From Tritonibacter mobilis (GTDB lineage: Bacteria > Pseudomonadota > Alphaproteobacteria > Rhodobacterales > Rhodobacteraceae): DNA of 64,000 nucleotides. The stretch spans positions 62,001 through 126,000 of the forward strand of contig NZ_LNWY01000004.1 of NCBI RefSeq assembly GCF_001681715.1, in the 5' to 3' direction. Made by a program: the position numbers and the translations under genes. Positions 25,631 through 35,311 of the stretch are shown in pieces. The notes under the pieces were generated by a model, which saw only the letters and a program-made list of their open reading frames with translations, ran no database searches and was not told where the DNA came from. Every line of letters starts with the position of its first letter. The stretch's first letter is position 1.

Positions 25631-28600
25631 TTAATGAAAGTCCCGGCTTGGAAACAACCGTTTGGCCTGTTCGCGCGGGTGGCGTGCGCTTGACGTGACC
25701 TGTCTGGAGCGTGGGGCATCATCGGCTTGAGGTTGGGTGATGCCGATAGCCTCATCCAGCGGATGGCCAAGATCCGAGAGACGGTGCGACATGTCGGTAA
25801 TTTCCTGCGCGATCAGATGCACGATAATCCCTTCGCGTTGCAGATACCCGCGCACTTGCAGCAACCGCCCGCCCATCACGATGCGGCGGTATTGCTCGTA
25901 GACCTTGGGCCAGACGACAATATTACTGACCCCGGTTTCATCCTCCAACGTCAGGAAGATAACGCCGGATGCGGTGCCCGGACGCTGACGGGTGATTACC
26001 AGACCGCAGACCGTGTGACGCCCCAGCGGCACCGTCTGCAGCGCCGCATGCGGGGTAAGGCCCGGCAAGGAGGGGCGCAGCAATTCCATCGGATGCGCGC
26101 GCAAGGTCAGCCGCGTGGCCACGTAATCCTCTACCACTTCTTCGCCCAGATGCATCACGGGCAAATCAACCGATGGCTCAGAGATACTCTCACCATCAAT
26201 CGGATCGTTAAACAGGGGCAGTGGCTGTGGGCTGCGAATGGCCTTGACCTGCCACAGAGCATCGCGGCGCGTGAGCCCCATGTCTGAAAACGCATCCGCC
26301 TCGGCCAGCCGTGTCAACACGTCGGGACGCACCCCAGCCCGGAGCCACAGCGTGTCCGGATCAGGATAGCCATTGCCGCGTGCCGCGGTGATCCAGCCTG
26401 CATCCTCTTCGCGAAACCCTTTGATCTGGCGAAATCCCAGCCGCAGGGCCAGCGCGCCATCGGGGCGGCGCTCCAGTTGGTTGTCCCAATCCGATGCATT
26501 GACGCAGATGGGCCGGATCTCGACCCCATGTTCGCGGGCATCGCGCACGATCTGGGCCGGGGCGTAAAACCCCATTGGCTGAGAATTCAAAAGCGCGCAG
26601 GCAAAGGCTGCCGGGTAATGGCATTTGAGCCAGGCCGAGACATAGGCCAGCATGGCAAAGGCGGCGGCGTGGCTTTCGGGAAAGCCATAGTCGGCAAACC
26701 CCTCGATCTGAGAAAAACAGCGCGCGGCGACCTCTGGCGCGTAGTCTTTATCCAGCATGCCATTGATGAATTTATCCCGAAACGTGCCAATGGTGCCCAT
26801 CCGCCGAAAGGAGGCGAGCGAGCGGCGCAGGTGGTCGGCCTCTTCTGGGGTGAAGCCCGCACCGACCACGGCGATTTGCATGGCCTGTTCCTGAAACAGC
26901 GGCACGCCCAATGTGCGTTTGGTGACCTGTTCCAGCTCCGGGCCAAAGGGCTCGGGTTCCTCTAGTCCATGGCGACGGCGGATATAGGGCTGAACCATAT
27001 CGCCCTGAATGGGGCCGGGGCGTACAATTGCCACCTCGATCACCAGATCGTAAAACTCCTGCGGCCGCATCCGGGGCAGAAAATTCATCTGCGCCCGGCT
27101 TTCCACCTGAAAGACCCCCACCGCATCTGCGCGGCACAGCATGTCATAGGTGGGCTTATCCCGTTGTGGGACCGAGGCAATGGACCATGTCTTTCCCTCA
27201 TGCGTTTGTAGCAGGGCAAATGCCTTTTGCAGACAGGTCAGCATGCCGAGCGACAGCACATCGACCTTCAGGATGCCAAGTGCGTCGATATCGTCCTTGT
27301 CCCATTCGATCACGGTGCGATCTTCCATCGCGGCGTTCTCAATCGGGGTCAGTTCGTCCAGCCGTCCTCTGGTGATGACAAAGCCGCCGACATGTTGGGA
27401 CAGATGCCGGGGAAAGCCGATGATATCACCGATCAGCCGGATGGTCTGCATCAGGCGGCGATCCTGAATGTTGAGGCCCAGCTCTTCGATGCGTTTCAGG
27501 TCAACGCCGCCGTTGCTCATGCCCCAGATCTGCCCCGAGAGACCCGCCGTGACATCCTGTGACAGGCCCATGACCTTGCCCACCTCGCGGATGGCGGCGC
27601 GAGAGCGGAAATGGATCACGGTGGCGCAAAGCCCGGCACGCTCGCGGCCATATTTTTGGTAGATCCACTGGATCACCTCTTCGCGGCGTTCATGTTCGAA
27701 ATCCACGTCGATATCTGGTGGCTCGCCCCGGTATCGCGAGACAAACCGCTCAAACACCATGGTGATCATATCGGGGCTGACGTCGGTGATGCCGAGCAGA
27801 TAGCACAGGATCGAATTCGCTGCTGATCCGCGCCCCTGACACAGGATGTTTTGCGATCTGGCGTATTGCACGATGTCATGCACGGTCAGGAAATAGGCGG
27901 CAAAGCCCAGATCTGCGACGAGGTTCAGCTCCTTTTTCATAAGAGTAATGGCCTTCTCTGACGGCCCGTCAGGATAGCGCCGCTTCAGCCCCTCAACGGC
28001 AAGCCGTTCGAGCCGCACCTGCGGGGTTTCTCCGTCAACAATTTCATGGGGGTAGTCATAGGACAGCTCGCCGAGATCAAAGCTGCATTTATCTGCGATC
28101 TCCAATGTGCGACGCAGGGCAGCGGGGTGGGCGCGAAACAGCCGGGCCATATCCGCGCCTGCCTTGAGGCGGCGCTCGGAATTCAGCAAGGCGCGGCTGC
28201 CGATTTCATCAATGGTGATATGTTCGCGCATACAGGTCAGCACATCCGCCAGCGGCCTGCGACTGGCGCGGTGCATCAGCACATCCCCCACCGCAACCAT
28301 GGGCGCGCTTGTGACCTGTGCAGCCTGCGCGCAGGCAGCCAGATAGGCCTGATCGCTGCCATCATAACGCGGGGCTGCCCCCAGAAACACATGATGCGGA
28401 AAGGCCTGTTGCATCCTGCGAATGTCAGGAATGGCCGTCTTCAGCTCCGCTTGCGGCAGGGCAATCAAGGTCATGCCACGACAGGACGCCAGCAGATCCT
28501 TGGTGTCCAGATGGCATTCACCTTTGGGCGCGCGCCTTTTGCCAAGGGTCAAAAGCCGGGTCAGGCGGCTATAGGCGGTGCGGTCGCGGGGCAGGGCGAT

Positions 28601-29011
28601 CCAGTCGGTCTGGCTGTCGCGCAGCACCAGACGACAGCCAACGATCAGCTTGGGCAGTATCGGGGTGGCTGGTTTTTCGAGCGTGGCGGCGTTGCCAATG
28701 TCTTGTCGTGAGGAAGGATCAATGCGCTGGTGCGAGCGGATCTGAACACCCGCCTCCGCCTCACGCCGCAGTTCTTTTAGGGCACTCCATGCGCGCACCA
28801 CCCCGGCCAGTGAATTGCGATCGGTGATCGCAATGGCCGCCAGTCCCAGCTCCGCTGCGCGCGTCATCAGCTCTTCGGGGTGGGAGGCCCCGGTCAGAAA
28901 GGTAAAGTTGCTGGTCACGCACAGCTCGGCATAGCCGGGGCCGGTCTGCTGAGTGCGCAACCTCTCTGGGCTAAAGGCTTCGACCGGGCGGTGGGTTCGG
29001 TTGGGTTCCAT
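25631..29011 (-). CDS. dnaE2: Error-prone DNA polymerase DnaE2 (ImuC)
   Basis: 1126 residues from the ATG at 29011, which overlaps the imuB stop (ATGA); the open frame runs to 29125. C-family polymerase: PHP domain (ELCVTSNFTFLTGASHPEEL), palm with PDIDVDFEHERR, thumb/fingers, and a C-terminal OB domain. It is the catalytic partner in the ImuA-ImuB-DnaE2 translesion complex used for SOS mutagenesis in bacteria lacking Pol V. It is shorter than DnaE1, as typical. Confidence 0.95.
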   Translation of the reverse strand: MEPNRTHRPVEAFSPERLRTQQTGPGYAELCVTSNFTFLTGASHPEELMTRAAELGLAAIAITDRNSLAGVVRAWSALKELRREAEAGVQIRSHQRIDPSSRQDIGNAATLEKPATPILPKLIVGCRLVLRDSQTDWIALPRDRTAYSRLTRLLTLGKRRAPKGECHLDTKDLLASCRGMTLIALPQAELKTAIPDIRRMQQAFPHHVFLGAAPRYDGSDQAYLAACAQAAQVTSAPMVAVGDVLMHRASRRPLADVLTCMREHITIDEIGSRALLNSERRLKAGADMARLFRAHPAALRRTLEIADKCSFDLGELSYDYPHEIVDGETPQVRLERLAVEGLKRRYPDGPSEKAITLMKKELNLVADLGFAAYFLTVHDIVQYARSQNILCQGRGSAANSILCYLLGITDVSPDMITMVFERFVSRYRGEPPDIDVDFEHERREEVIQWIYQKYGRERAGLCATVIHFRSRAAIREVGKVMGLSQDVTAGLSGQIWGMSNGGVDLKRIEELGLNIQDRRLMQTIRLIGDIIGFPRHLSQHVGGFVITRGRLDELTPIENAAMEDRTVIEWDKDDIDALGILKVDVLSLGMLTCLQKAFALLQTHEGKTWSIASVPQRDKPTYDMLCRADAVGVFQVESRAQMNFLPRMRPQEFYDLVIEVAIVRPGPIQGDMVQPYIRRRHGLEEPEPFGPELEQVTKRTLGVPLFQEQAMQIAVVGAGFTPEEADHLRRSLASFRRMGTIGTFRDKFINGMLDKDYAPEVAARCFSQIEGFADYGFPESHAAAFAMLAYVSAWLKCHYPAAFACALLNSQPMGFYAPAQIVRDAREHGVEIRPICVNASDWDNQLERRPDGALALRLGFRQIKGFREEDAGWITAARGNGYPDPDTLWLRAGVRPDVLTRLAEADAFSDMGLTRRDALWQVKAIRSPQPLPLFNDPIDGESISEPSVDLPVMHLGEEVVEDYVATRLTLRAHPMELLRPSLPGLTPHAALQTVPLGRHTVCGLVITRQRPGTASGVIFLTLEDETGVSNIVVWPKVYEQYRRIVMGGRLLQVRGYLQREGIIVHLIAQEITDMSHRLSDLGHPLDEAIGITQPQADDAPRSRQVTSSARHPREQAKRLFPSRDFH

Positions 29012-30489
29012 CAGGCGAACTCCCCCTGCACAAACCAGCCCGGTGCTTGCGGCGTAAAAAACAGCCACAGCCTGCGCCCTTCTTGGGTCTCCACCCGCCA
29101 ATAATCGCGCAGCCCGCTGCGCCACGCCTCATCCTCCAGCCACCACTCGGGACAGATGCGTTCGGGGCCTATGGCGCGACCGGTGGTCAGCGCCATACGC
29201 CGCCAGCGAAACCGTTGGGGCGGATGCGGCGTACGCCCTGCAATGGGTTCCGGCGCAAAGAGTACAACCGGGCGCGGGCGGGCCGGGCACCAATGACGCA
29301 CAGGTTCTGAATAGGCAGCGGGTGAGATGATGAAGCTGCGTTCTGGGATGTGGCTGTCAGCGGGCAGGAACCGCTGGATGTTTTCCAGCCCAACCCGCGT
29401 GCCAAGACGAGAGATCAAGTCATCGAGCTTATCCTTGCGTCCGGCGGACACATGGTTGATCTGCCGGGCGGGCAGCGGTTCCACCACGGTTGCCTCAAGG
29501 CGCAGACGCTCGATGCCAAACCCTGCGTCCAGATCCTTCAGCCCGCGCTCGAACAGGGGCAGGATGCGGTGCGGATCATGCAAAGGGCGCGCAAGGCGCA
29601 GCTCAACCTGCTGACTGTCACGGTCCACGCGCCCCAGCGTCACGCAGAGCCTGCGCGCACCGACCTCCTGCGCCTGCAATTTGGGGCAAAGCTGCCCCAG
29701 CAGTCCCTGGATACCCGCCATGACATCCCCGATCAGGCCGATGGGTTCGGGCAAGGTCAGGCGCACGCCGTAATGGGGTGGCTCCGCTTGTGGGCTGATC
29801 TCCTCGGGCTGGTCCCCAAGGGCCTGATCCAGCCGCATCAGCGCGGCCGGGCCAAAACGGCGGGTCAGAGGCGCGCGCGGCGTTGCGGCCAGTTCACGGA
29901 CTTTGCGTATCCCCAGACGTTGCAGCGCAACCGAGGTCTCCGCACCCAAGCGCAGCGCAGCAACCGGCAGGGAACCGATGGCGTCTAACATCGCACCTGC
30001 GGGGGCGATCCCCTCGCCGTGACGGGCCAGCGCCCATGCGGCCCCGCGGGTGTCGCCCAAGCCGATCCGCACCGTCATTCCCGCGCGGGCCAGTCGATTG
30101 CGCATTTGCGCCAGCATGGCGCCCTCACCCCCAAAGAGATGGGTTGACCCGGTGATGTCCAGCACCAGCCCGTCCTCCCCCTCCAGCCCAACCCACGGGC
30201 AATAGCGTGTGGCCCAGCGGCGCAGCCCCTGCAGAAACCGCTGATCCTCTGGCGGATGCGCCACGTGGCTGCGCAGGTCCGGGCAAAAGGCGCGCGCATC
30301 AGAATAGGTCATACCCTTATGAAGTCCTTGCGCCTCGGCCGCGGCATTGAGGCAATAAATCCGGTTGGCGTTGTTCTCTTTGAGGGTCAGGGCAAAGGGA
30401 CCATCAATCGGATTCAGTCGTAACGCCCGGTCACTTGCCAGCCGGGGAAACCATAGCGAGACGACGCGACGCTCTATCCCATCGAACAT
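29011..30489 (-). CDS. imuB: Inactive Y-family polymerase homologue ImuB
   Basis: 492 residues from the ATG at 30489 (MFDGIERRVVSLWFPRL). This start overlaps imuA by 59 bp; the upstream extension to 30621 lies wholly inside imuA and is unlikely to be used. It has a Y-family polymerase fold and a C-terminal region, but the first catalytic acidic motif is replaced by SLWFPRLASD, so it should not polymerise. It scaffolds DnaE2 and the beta clamp. The stop overlaps dnaE2. Confidence 0.92.
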   Translation of the reverse strand: MFDGIERRVVSLWFPRLASDRALRLNPIDGPFALTLKENNANRIYCLNAAAEAQGLHKGMTYSDARAFCPDLRSHVAHPPEDQRFLQGLRRWATRYCPWVGLEGEDGLVLDITGSTHLFGGEGAMLAQMRNRLARAGMTVRIGLGDTRGAAWALARHGEGIAPAGAMLDAIGSLPVAALRLGAETSVALQRLGIRKVRELAATPRAPLTRRFGPAALMRLDQALGDQPEEISPQAEPPHYGVRLTLPEPIGLIGDVMAGIQGLLGQLCPKLQAQEVGARRLCVTLGRVDRDSQQVELRLARPLHDPHRILPLFERGLKDLDAGFGIERLRLEATVVEPLPARQINHVSAGRKDKLDDLISRLGTRVGLENIQRFLPADSHIPERSFIISPAAYSEPVRHWCPARPRPVVLFAPEPIAGRTPHPPQRFRWRRMALTTGRAIGPERICPEWWLEDEAWRSGLRDYWRVETQEGRRLWLFFTPQAPGWFVQGEFA

Positions 30490-31006
30490 ACCAGACACCC
30501 AATGTTCCTGATTTGTTCTTGATAAGCTCCCATCGCTGCAGAGTCGAGTCCCCGGCGCGATCATTGGCACATTCATCGGCGTCAAAATGCGGGGTGCAGC
30601 GCCAGCGGGTTTCGGCGGCATTGCTGCCCATACCCTCTGGGATCAGGGCGAGAGCGATGGATTTGCCTTCTTTCGCAGCCAGTTGCAACCGCCGCCCTTC
30701 GGTGAGACCCAGCGGTTTTGTGAGGCTCACGATGACCAGCGCCACCGCACCGGAGCGCAGAGCCTCCTCTGTCACGGCAAGAGCTTCGAGCTGGCTCTGG
30801 GCGTTGCACAGCAGCAGGTCGGCCGGATCCATAAAAGTGGCGAATCCATCCGGATTGACTCGTGCCACCTCCCATGTTTCGCGCACCCAGAGCACCTGCC
30901 CACCGCGCGCGGCGGCCAGTGCAAAAGCAAAGCTATAGGCCCCCGCGCCGCAGACTTCATGGGCGCGACCTTCAACGAGGGGGAAGGGCAGGGAGGATTG
31001 GACCAT
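30431..31006 (-). CDS. imuA: ImuA, RecA-like mutasome protein
   Basis: 191 residues, a RecA/SulA-like core with a degenerate nucleotide-binding region (EVCGAGAYSFAFALAA) and a beta-rich C-terminal part (TRWRCTPHF). It is the first gene of imuA-imuB-dnaE2 and helps assemble the translesion complex. Expression is expected to be SOS-controlled. I looked for a perfect alphaproteobacterial LexA box (GTTC-N7-GTTC or GAAC-N7-GAAC) in the 75 bases upstream and saw none. Confidence 0.85.
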   Translation of the reverse strand: MVQSSLPFPLVEGRAHEVCGAGAYSFAFALAAARGGQVLWVRETWEVARVNPDGFATFMDPADLLLCNAQSQLEALAVTEEALRSGAVALVIVSLTKPLGLTEGRRLQLAAKEGKSIALALIPEGMGSNAAETRWRCTPHFDADECANDRAGDSTLQRWELIKNKSGTLGVWYVRWDRASRRLAMVSPAGK

Positions 31007-31080
31007 GGCTCATATTCAAGGCAAAGAAGGGGGCAGGGTCAACACCCATACACCGCCCGCGCAGGAATGTCTCGTGCGTC

Positions 31081-31692
31081 TTAGGGTGTCAGCCCGGCAG
31101 CGATGGAACGGGCCGCATTTCCAATAAATCCATGCATGTCATCTGCCTCTGTGCCCGCCCGCGCCCGCAGTCCAAGGGAGTGCAGTACAGCGGCGGCCAT
31201 TTCTGCGGCGGCTTGTCTGGCGCCCTCTGGTGCGTCCGGCGCGGTGTGGTCAAACAGGCGACGAAACTGGGTATCGGTTTGCACGAGACGCTGGGCCAGG
31301 CGGCTGCGAATCTCCGGGTGGGTGGGGGCTTCTGCCACGGCAGTGGAGAACACCAGACAGCCCCGCGCCTGTGCCCGGCTGTAGATTTCCAGCATGGCGG
31401 TATAGATGATCCGCAGGGCATCCTCGGGCGTGGCATCGCGGGGCACCTGACGGTTCAGATCGCCCTGCACACGGATGACAAAATCATCCATCGCGCGCAG
31501 GAACATTTCTTCCTTGTTGCCAAAGGCGGCATAAAGGCTGGGGCGGACAAGGCCGGTGGCCTTGGAGAGATCATCGAGCGAGGTGGCCGCATAGCCCTTC
31601 TGCCAGAAGGTCTCCATGATGGTCTGCCGTACCGCGCGTTCATCGAACTTGCGCGGACGGCCCCGACCCCGTGTCTGCCCCGCCTTGCTCAT
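31081..31692 (-). CDS. TetR-family transcriptional regulator
   Basis: 203 residues. A basic start (GRGRPRKFDE) is followed by a TetR helix-turn-helix, ATSLDDLSKATGLVRPSLYAAFGNKEEMF, quoted here only by its first and last parts (ATSLDDL, SLYAAFGNKEE), then a ligand-binding helical domain with ARGCLVFSTAVAEA. The YezE-like subgroup responds to small electrophiles or solvents. The start overlaps the stop of the upstream HD-domain gene (ATGA), so the two are co-expressed and the regulator probably controls its own operon. Confidence 0.9.
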   Translation of the reverse strand: MSKAGQTRGRGRPRKFDERAVRQTIMETFWQKGYAATSLDDLSKATGLVRPSLYAAFGNKEEMFLRAMDDFVIRVQGDLNRQVPRDATPEDALRIIYTAMLEIYSRAQARGCLVFSTAVAEAPTHPEIRSRLAQRLVQTDTQFRRLFDHTAPDAPEGARQAAAEMAAAVLHSLGLRARAGTEADDMHGFIGNAARSIAAGLTP

Positions 31693-32321
31693 TCGGGGAA
31701 ATCCGCCCCGTGCAGCACATCGCAGAAATGGGGCTGGTGAAAGCCCGGCACATGGCGATGGGCCACATCAGCGCCAAAATTATGCATCGCGGTCATGGGC
31801 TTGGCTTTGTAGATCCGGGTGAGCGCTTGTTCCATGGCCTTTTTGAAACCCAGACGGGGGTAGGCGTCAAGCACCTGTTCCATCACCTCCGGCGTGATGT
31901 GGTCATGTGGGATAACGCCCACGTCCAGCCCCGCGCCGATCTGCACCAGCGCGGCCTCGGGCGATTTTTTCTGCGGGATCGAAAATGTGGTGTGCAGCGC
32001 AATCGCGTCCCAGACCCGGTCAATGCGCGATTGCTCGACGTTTTGCGTTGCAAGGAAGGTGGCGGCGGCATCGGCGGCGTCCACCTCAAAACGATCCTCC
32101 GCCATATAGGTTTCTGTGAGGCCGAGATCATGCAGCATGGCGGCGATGTAAAACAGCTCCGGGTCATATTGCGTGCCCGTTGCACGCGCCGCCAGCGCGC
32201 CAAACACATATGAGCGGCTGACATGGTTATAAAGGAAGGGATCGCTTGCCATGCGCGCCATCTCTTCGGCGGCGGAGCAAAGGGCCGTGTCGGGCGGGGT
32301 GACGAGGTCAGTGAGAAGCAT
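31689..32321 (-). CDS. HD-domain phosphohydrolase
   Basis: 210 residues with the HD motif in AAMLHDLGLTE, an upstream histidine in YNHVSRSY, and HTTFS plus HDHIT later, consistent with a metal-dependent HD hydrolase resembling the cyanamide hydratase-like group. AGGA lies 9 nt before the ATG. The substrate is unknown. It is first in a two-gene operon with a TetR regulator, so it may detoxify or turn over the molecule the regulator senses (inference). The 5' region contains an AT-rich segment (32345-32390). Confidence 0.8.
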   Translation of the reverse strand: MLLTDLVTPPDTALCSAAEEMARMASDPFLYNHVSRSYVFGALAARATGTQYDPELFYIAAMLHDLGLTETYMAEDRFEVDAADAAATFLATQNVEQSRIDRVWDAIALHTTFSIPQKKSPEAALVQIGAGLDVGVIPHDHITPEVMEQVLDAYPRLGFKKAMEQALTRIYKAKPMTAMHNFGADVAHRHVPGFHQPHFCDVLHGADFPE

Positions 32322-32415
32322 CGAAAGTATCCTGTCTTGAAAGGTTCGCCTTTTATTATGCGATTCGGTATAAAATAAAAGAGCCGATACCCAAAACGAC
32401 CTGCAACAAAAAGAA

Positions 32416-32437
32416 AAGGCACCCCGAAGGGTGCCTT
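32416..32437 (-). terminator. Intrinsic terminator of the fab operon
   Basis: AAGGCACCC pairs perfectly with GGGTGCCTT around a four-base loop. On the minus strand it is followed by TTCTTTTT, 23 nt after the fabI stop. Confidence 0.85.
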
Positions 32438-32460
32438 AACAGTCTGAATTCTAATTGAAA

Positions 32461-33255
32461 TCAGAGGTGTTCTTGCTGCGGCATGCCAAGGATGTGAAAG
32501 CCGCCATCGACGCGGATGATCTCACCCGTGGTGTAGGCCCCTGCATCCGAGGCCAGATAGACCGCTGTGCCGCCCACCGCTTCAAGGGTGGCATTGGACC
32601 GCAAGGGGGCGTTCTGCTCGGTGTGCTTGTAGGTCTTGCGCGCACCACCGATCGCAGCCCCGGCGAGCGTTTTCATCGGGCCGGGAGAGATCGCATTGAC
32701 GCGGATACCATCGGGGCCGAGGTCATTGGCCAGATAGCGCGTGGCGCTTTCCAGCGCAGCCTTGGCCACACCCATCACATTGTAGTTCGGCGTCACCCGG
32801 TTGGAGCCACCATAGGTCAGCGTCATCATGGTACCGCCGCCGTTTTCCTGCATCAACGGATAGGCGCGACGCGCCACCTCGATGAAGGAATAGGCGGAGA
32901 TATCCATGGAGTTCTTGAAGTTCGCGCGGCTGGTGTTGATGAACCGGCCGGTGAGTTCGGTCTTGTCCGAGTAGGCAATCGCGTGAACGAGAAAATCAAT
33001 CGTCGGCCAGCGCGCGCTCAGCTGTTCGAACGCGGTGTCGAGCGACGCATCATCGGTGACATCCACATCCACCATGAAATCGCTGCCTACAGAGGCCGCG
33101 AGCGGCTCCAGACGTTTGCCAAAGGCTTCACCCTGATAGGTAAAGGCCAGCTCGGCCCCTGCCTCATGCATCGCCTTGGCGATCCCCCAAGCGATGGAGC
33201 GGTCGTTTGCCACCCCCATGATCAGGCCCCGTTTGCCGGCCAATACTCCTGTCAC
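32461..33255 (-). CDS. fabI: Enoyl-[acyl-carrier-protein] reductase (NADH) FabI
   Basis: 264 residues from a GTG at 33255, chosen because AAGGA lies 9 nt upstream and the result, MTGVLAGKRGLIMG, matches FabI. A TTG at 33264 would overlap fabB but has no spaced ribosome-binding site. It is a short-chain dehydrogenase-type reductase with the NADH-binding GVANDRSIAWG, and catalytic Tyr and Lys in PNYNVMGVAKAA. It completes each fatty-acid elongation cycle. It is last in fabA-fabB-fabI. Confidence 0.95.
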   Translation of the reverse strand: MTGVLAGKRGLIMGVANDRSIAWGIAKAMHEAGAELAFTYQGEAFGKRLEPLAASVGSDFMVDVDVTDDASLDTAFEQLSARWPTIDFLVHAIAYSDKTELTGRFINTSRANFKNSMDISAYSFIEVARRAYPLMQENGGGTMMTLTYGGSNRVTPNYNVMGVAKAALESATRYLANDLGPDGIRVNAISPGPMKTLAGAAIGGARKTYKHTEQNAPLRSNATLEAVGGTAVYLASDAGAYTTGEIIRVDGGFHILGMPQQEHL

Positions 33256-33260
33256 GGTCG

Positions 33261-34490
33261 TCAATCCTTGTACTTGCTCAGAACCATGGACCCGTTGGTG
33301 CCGCCAAAGCCGAAGCTGTTGGTCATGACACTGTCGAGCCCTGCGTTTTCAACATATTGCGTGGCCACTTCGCCCTCTTCGATGCCCTCGGCAAGGGTGT
33401 CGACGTTGATGGACGGCGTGATGAAATCATTGTCCAGCATCAAGAGGCAGAAGATCGCCTCCAGCGCGCCCGCTGCGCCCTGTGCGTGGCCGGTCATGGA
33501 TTTAGTCGAGGAGATCGGCGGCACATTGCCTGCGCCGAATACACGGCGTGCGGCTTCAACCTCGCCCACATCGCCCACCGGCGTCGAGGTGCCATGCGCG
33601 TTGATATAGGAAACCTTGCGGCCTTCGGGCAGGGTTTGCAGCGCCAGACGCATCGCGCGCTCGCCGCCCTCGCCAGAGGGGGCCACCATGTCGTGACCAT
33701 CGGAGGTCGCGGCAAAGCCGGTCACCTCGGCGTAGATCTTGGCCCCACGTGCCAGCGCATGTTCCAGATCCTCAAGCACCACAATGCCGCCACCGCCGGA
33801 GATCACAAACCCATCGCGGTTCTGATCGAACGCACGGGAGGCTTTTTCGGGCGTGTCGTTAAACTTCGAGGACATCGCGCCCATGGCGTCAAACAGACAG
33901 GACAGGGTCCAGTCCAGTTCCTCGCCGCCACCGGCAAACATCACGTCTTGCTTGCCCATCATGATCTGCTCAGCCGCGTTGCCGATGCAATGCAGCGAGG
34001 TGGAGCAGGCCGAGGTGATCGAGTAGTTGATGCCCTTGATCTTGAACGCGGTCGCAAGATTCGCGGAGATCGTCGAGGACATGCATTTCGGCACCGCAAA
34101 GGGGCCGATGCGCTTGGTTGCGCCGGTTTTCAACACGGTCTGATGCGCGGTCAGCATCGACGAGGTCGATGGCCCGCCCGAGCCGGCCACCAGGCCAGTG
34201 CGCTCGTTGACGACCTGATCGTCCGAGAGGCCCGCATCCGCAATCGCCTGGCTCATGGCGATATGGGCATAGGCGGCACCCGGACCCATGAACCGCAGGG
34301 TTCGCTTGTCCACATGCTCGGCCGGATCAATTTTCAGCGTGCCCGCGATCTGGCTGCGAAAGCCGTGTTCGGCCATCTCTTCGCTGGCGACAATGCCGGA
34401 TTTCCCGGCCTTCAAGGAGGCGATGACCTCCTCGGCATTGTTCCCGATCGAGGAGACGATCCCCAAGCCGGTGACGACGACGCGACGCAT
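33261..34490 (-). CDS. fabB: Beta-ketoacyl-ACP synthase I
   Basis: 409 residues from the ATG at 34490, with GGAG 8 nt upstream. Thiolase-fold condensing enzyme: nucleophile C162 in TSACSTSLHC, and histidines in NAHGTSTPVGD and SMTGHAQGAAG. With FabA it directs the anaerobic route to unsaturated fatty acids. It lies between fabA and fabI in one operon. Confidence 0.96.
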   Translation of the reverse strand: MRRVVVTGLGIVSSIGNNAEEVIASLKAGKSGIVASEEMAEHGFRSQIAGTLKIDPAEHVDKRTLRFMGPGAAYAHIAMSQAIADAGLSDDQVVNERTGLVAGSGGPSTSSMLTAHQTVLKTGATKRIGPFAVPKCMSSTISANLATAFKIKGINYSITSACSTSLHCIGNAAEQIMMGKQDVMFAGGGEELDWTLSCLFDAMGAMSSKFNDTPEKASRAFDQNRDGFVISGGGGIVVLEDLEHALARGAKIYAEVTGFAATSDGHDMVAPSGEGGERAMRLALQTLPEGRKVSYINAHGTSTPVGDVGEVEAARRVFGAGNVPPISSTKSMTGHAQGAAGALEAIFCLLMLDNDFITPSINVDTLAEGIEEGEVATQYVENAGLDSVMTNSFGFGGTNGSMVLSKYKD

Positions 34491-34571
34491 GTTGCGTACT
34501 CCTGTAACTGGTGTGAAGGGGGCGCACCCCGCATCATGGGCCCGAAGCCCCAAGCTGATCCGGAGGGTGGA

Positions 34572-35081
34572 TCAGTTCTCGGAGAGGGCCACCTTCATAT
34601 CCTTAACCTGATAAATCACTTCTCCATCCGCTTCCACGATCCCGTCTGCGACGCCCATGGTCAAGCGGCGGGTCTGTACAGCTTTGGTGAAATTGACGCG
34701 ATAGGTCAGCATTTTGCGATCCGGGCGCACCATGCCGGTCAGTTTGACCTCACCAACGCCAAGGGCATAACCGCGCCCCTGCCAGCCACGCCAGCCGAGG
34801 TTGAAGCCGGTGAGCTGCCACAGGCCATCAAGACCAAGGCAGCCGGGCATGATCGGGTTGCCGGGGAAGTGGCAGTCAAAGAACCACAGGTCCGGGGTGA
34901 TGTCGAATTCTGCGAGGATATGGCCCTTGCCATGCTCGCCGCCATCGGCGCTCACTTCGGTGATGCGGTCCATCATCAGCATGGGCGGCGCGGGCAGCTG
35001 CGCATTGCCGGGTCCGAACAGCTCGCCTCTTGCACATTTAAGCAGGTCTTCCTTGTCAAAGCTGCTGGGATATTGGGTCAT
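34572..35081 (-). CDS. fabA: 3-hydroxydecanoyl-ACP dehydratase/isomerase
   Basis: 169 residues from the ATG at 35081, AGGAG 12 nt upstream. Hot-dog fold with catalytic H71 and D85 in the [19 protein letters not shown] region. It dehydrates and isomerises C10 acyl-ACP to start unsaturated fatty-acid synthesis. It is the first gene of fabA-fabB-fabI, divergent from the iron regulator irr, an arrangement common in Rhodobacterales. The open frame upstream to 35318 is intergenic. Confidence 0.96.
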   Translation of the reverse strand: MTQYPSSFDKEDLLKCARGELFGPGNAQLPAPPMLMMDRITEVSADGGEHGKGHILAEFDITPDLWFFDCHFPGNPIMPGCLGLDGLWQLTGFNLGWRGWQGRGYALGVGEVKLTGMVRPDRKMLTYRVNFTKAVQTRRLTMGVADGIVEADGEVIYQVKDMKVALSEN

Positions 35082-35311
35082 GTGCGGGGCAACTCCTGCC
35101 TGTGAGGTCTGATATAGGTTCACCGCTCCCATTAGCACCGCGTTTACATATCCTGCAAGGGGAGCACGTCGCCGCAGGTGCAAAGGCGACCCAAGGGCGG
35201 GTTCTGTGCAACGCGACCCAATATACGAAAGCGATTTTTGCAAATCCGTTTGAAAAAGGGCAATATGATGCGATATAAGCCTGAGGTCGCAATGAACGCT
35301 AGGAAGGTGAC

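Noticed and set aside
30490-30621. N-terminal extension of imuB
   Set aside because: Lies entirely inside imuA; the protein begins with the family motif at 30489.
31007-31080. LexA box before imuA
   Set aside because: Searched for GTTC-N7-GTTC and GAAC-N7-GAAC; only poor partial matches.
33357-35105. 582-codon open frame on the plus strand
   Set aside because: Antisense to fabB and fabA; His/Arg/Gly-rich, no recognisable fold.
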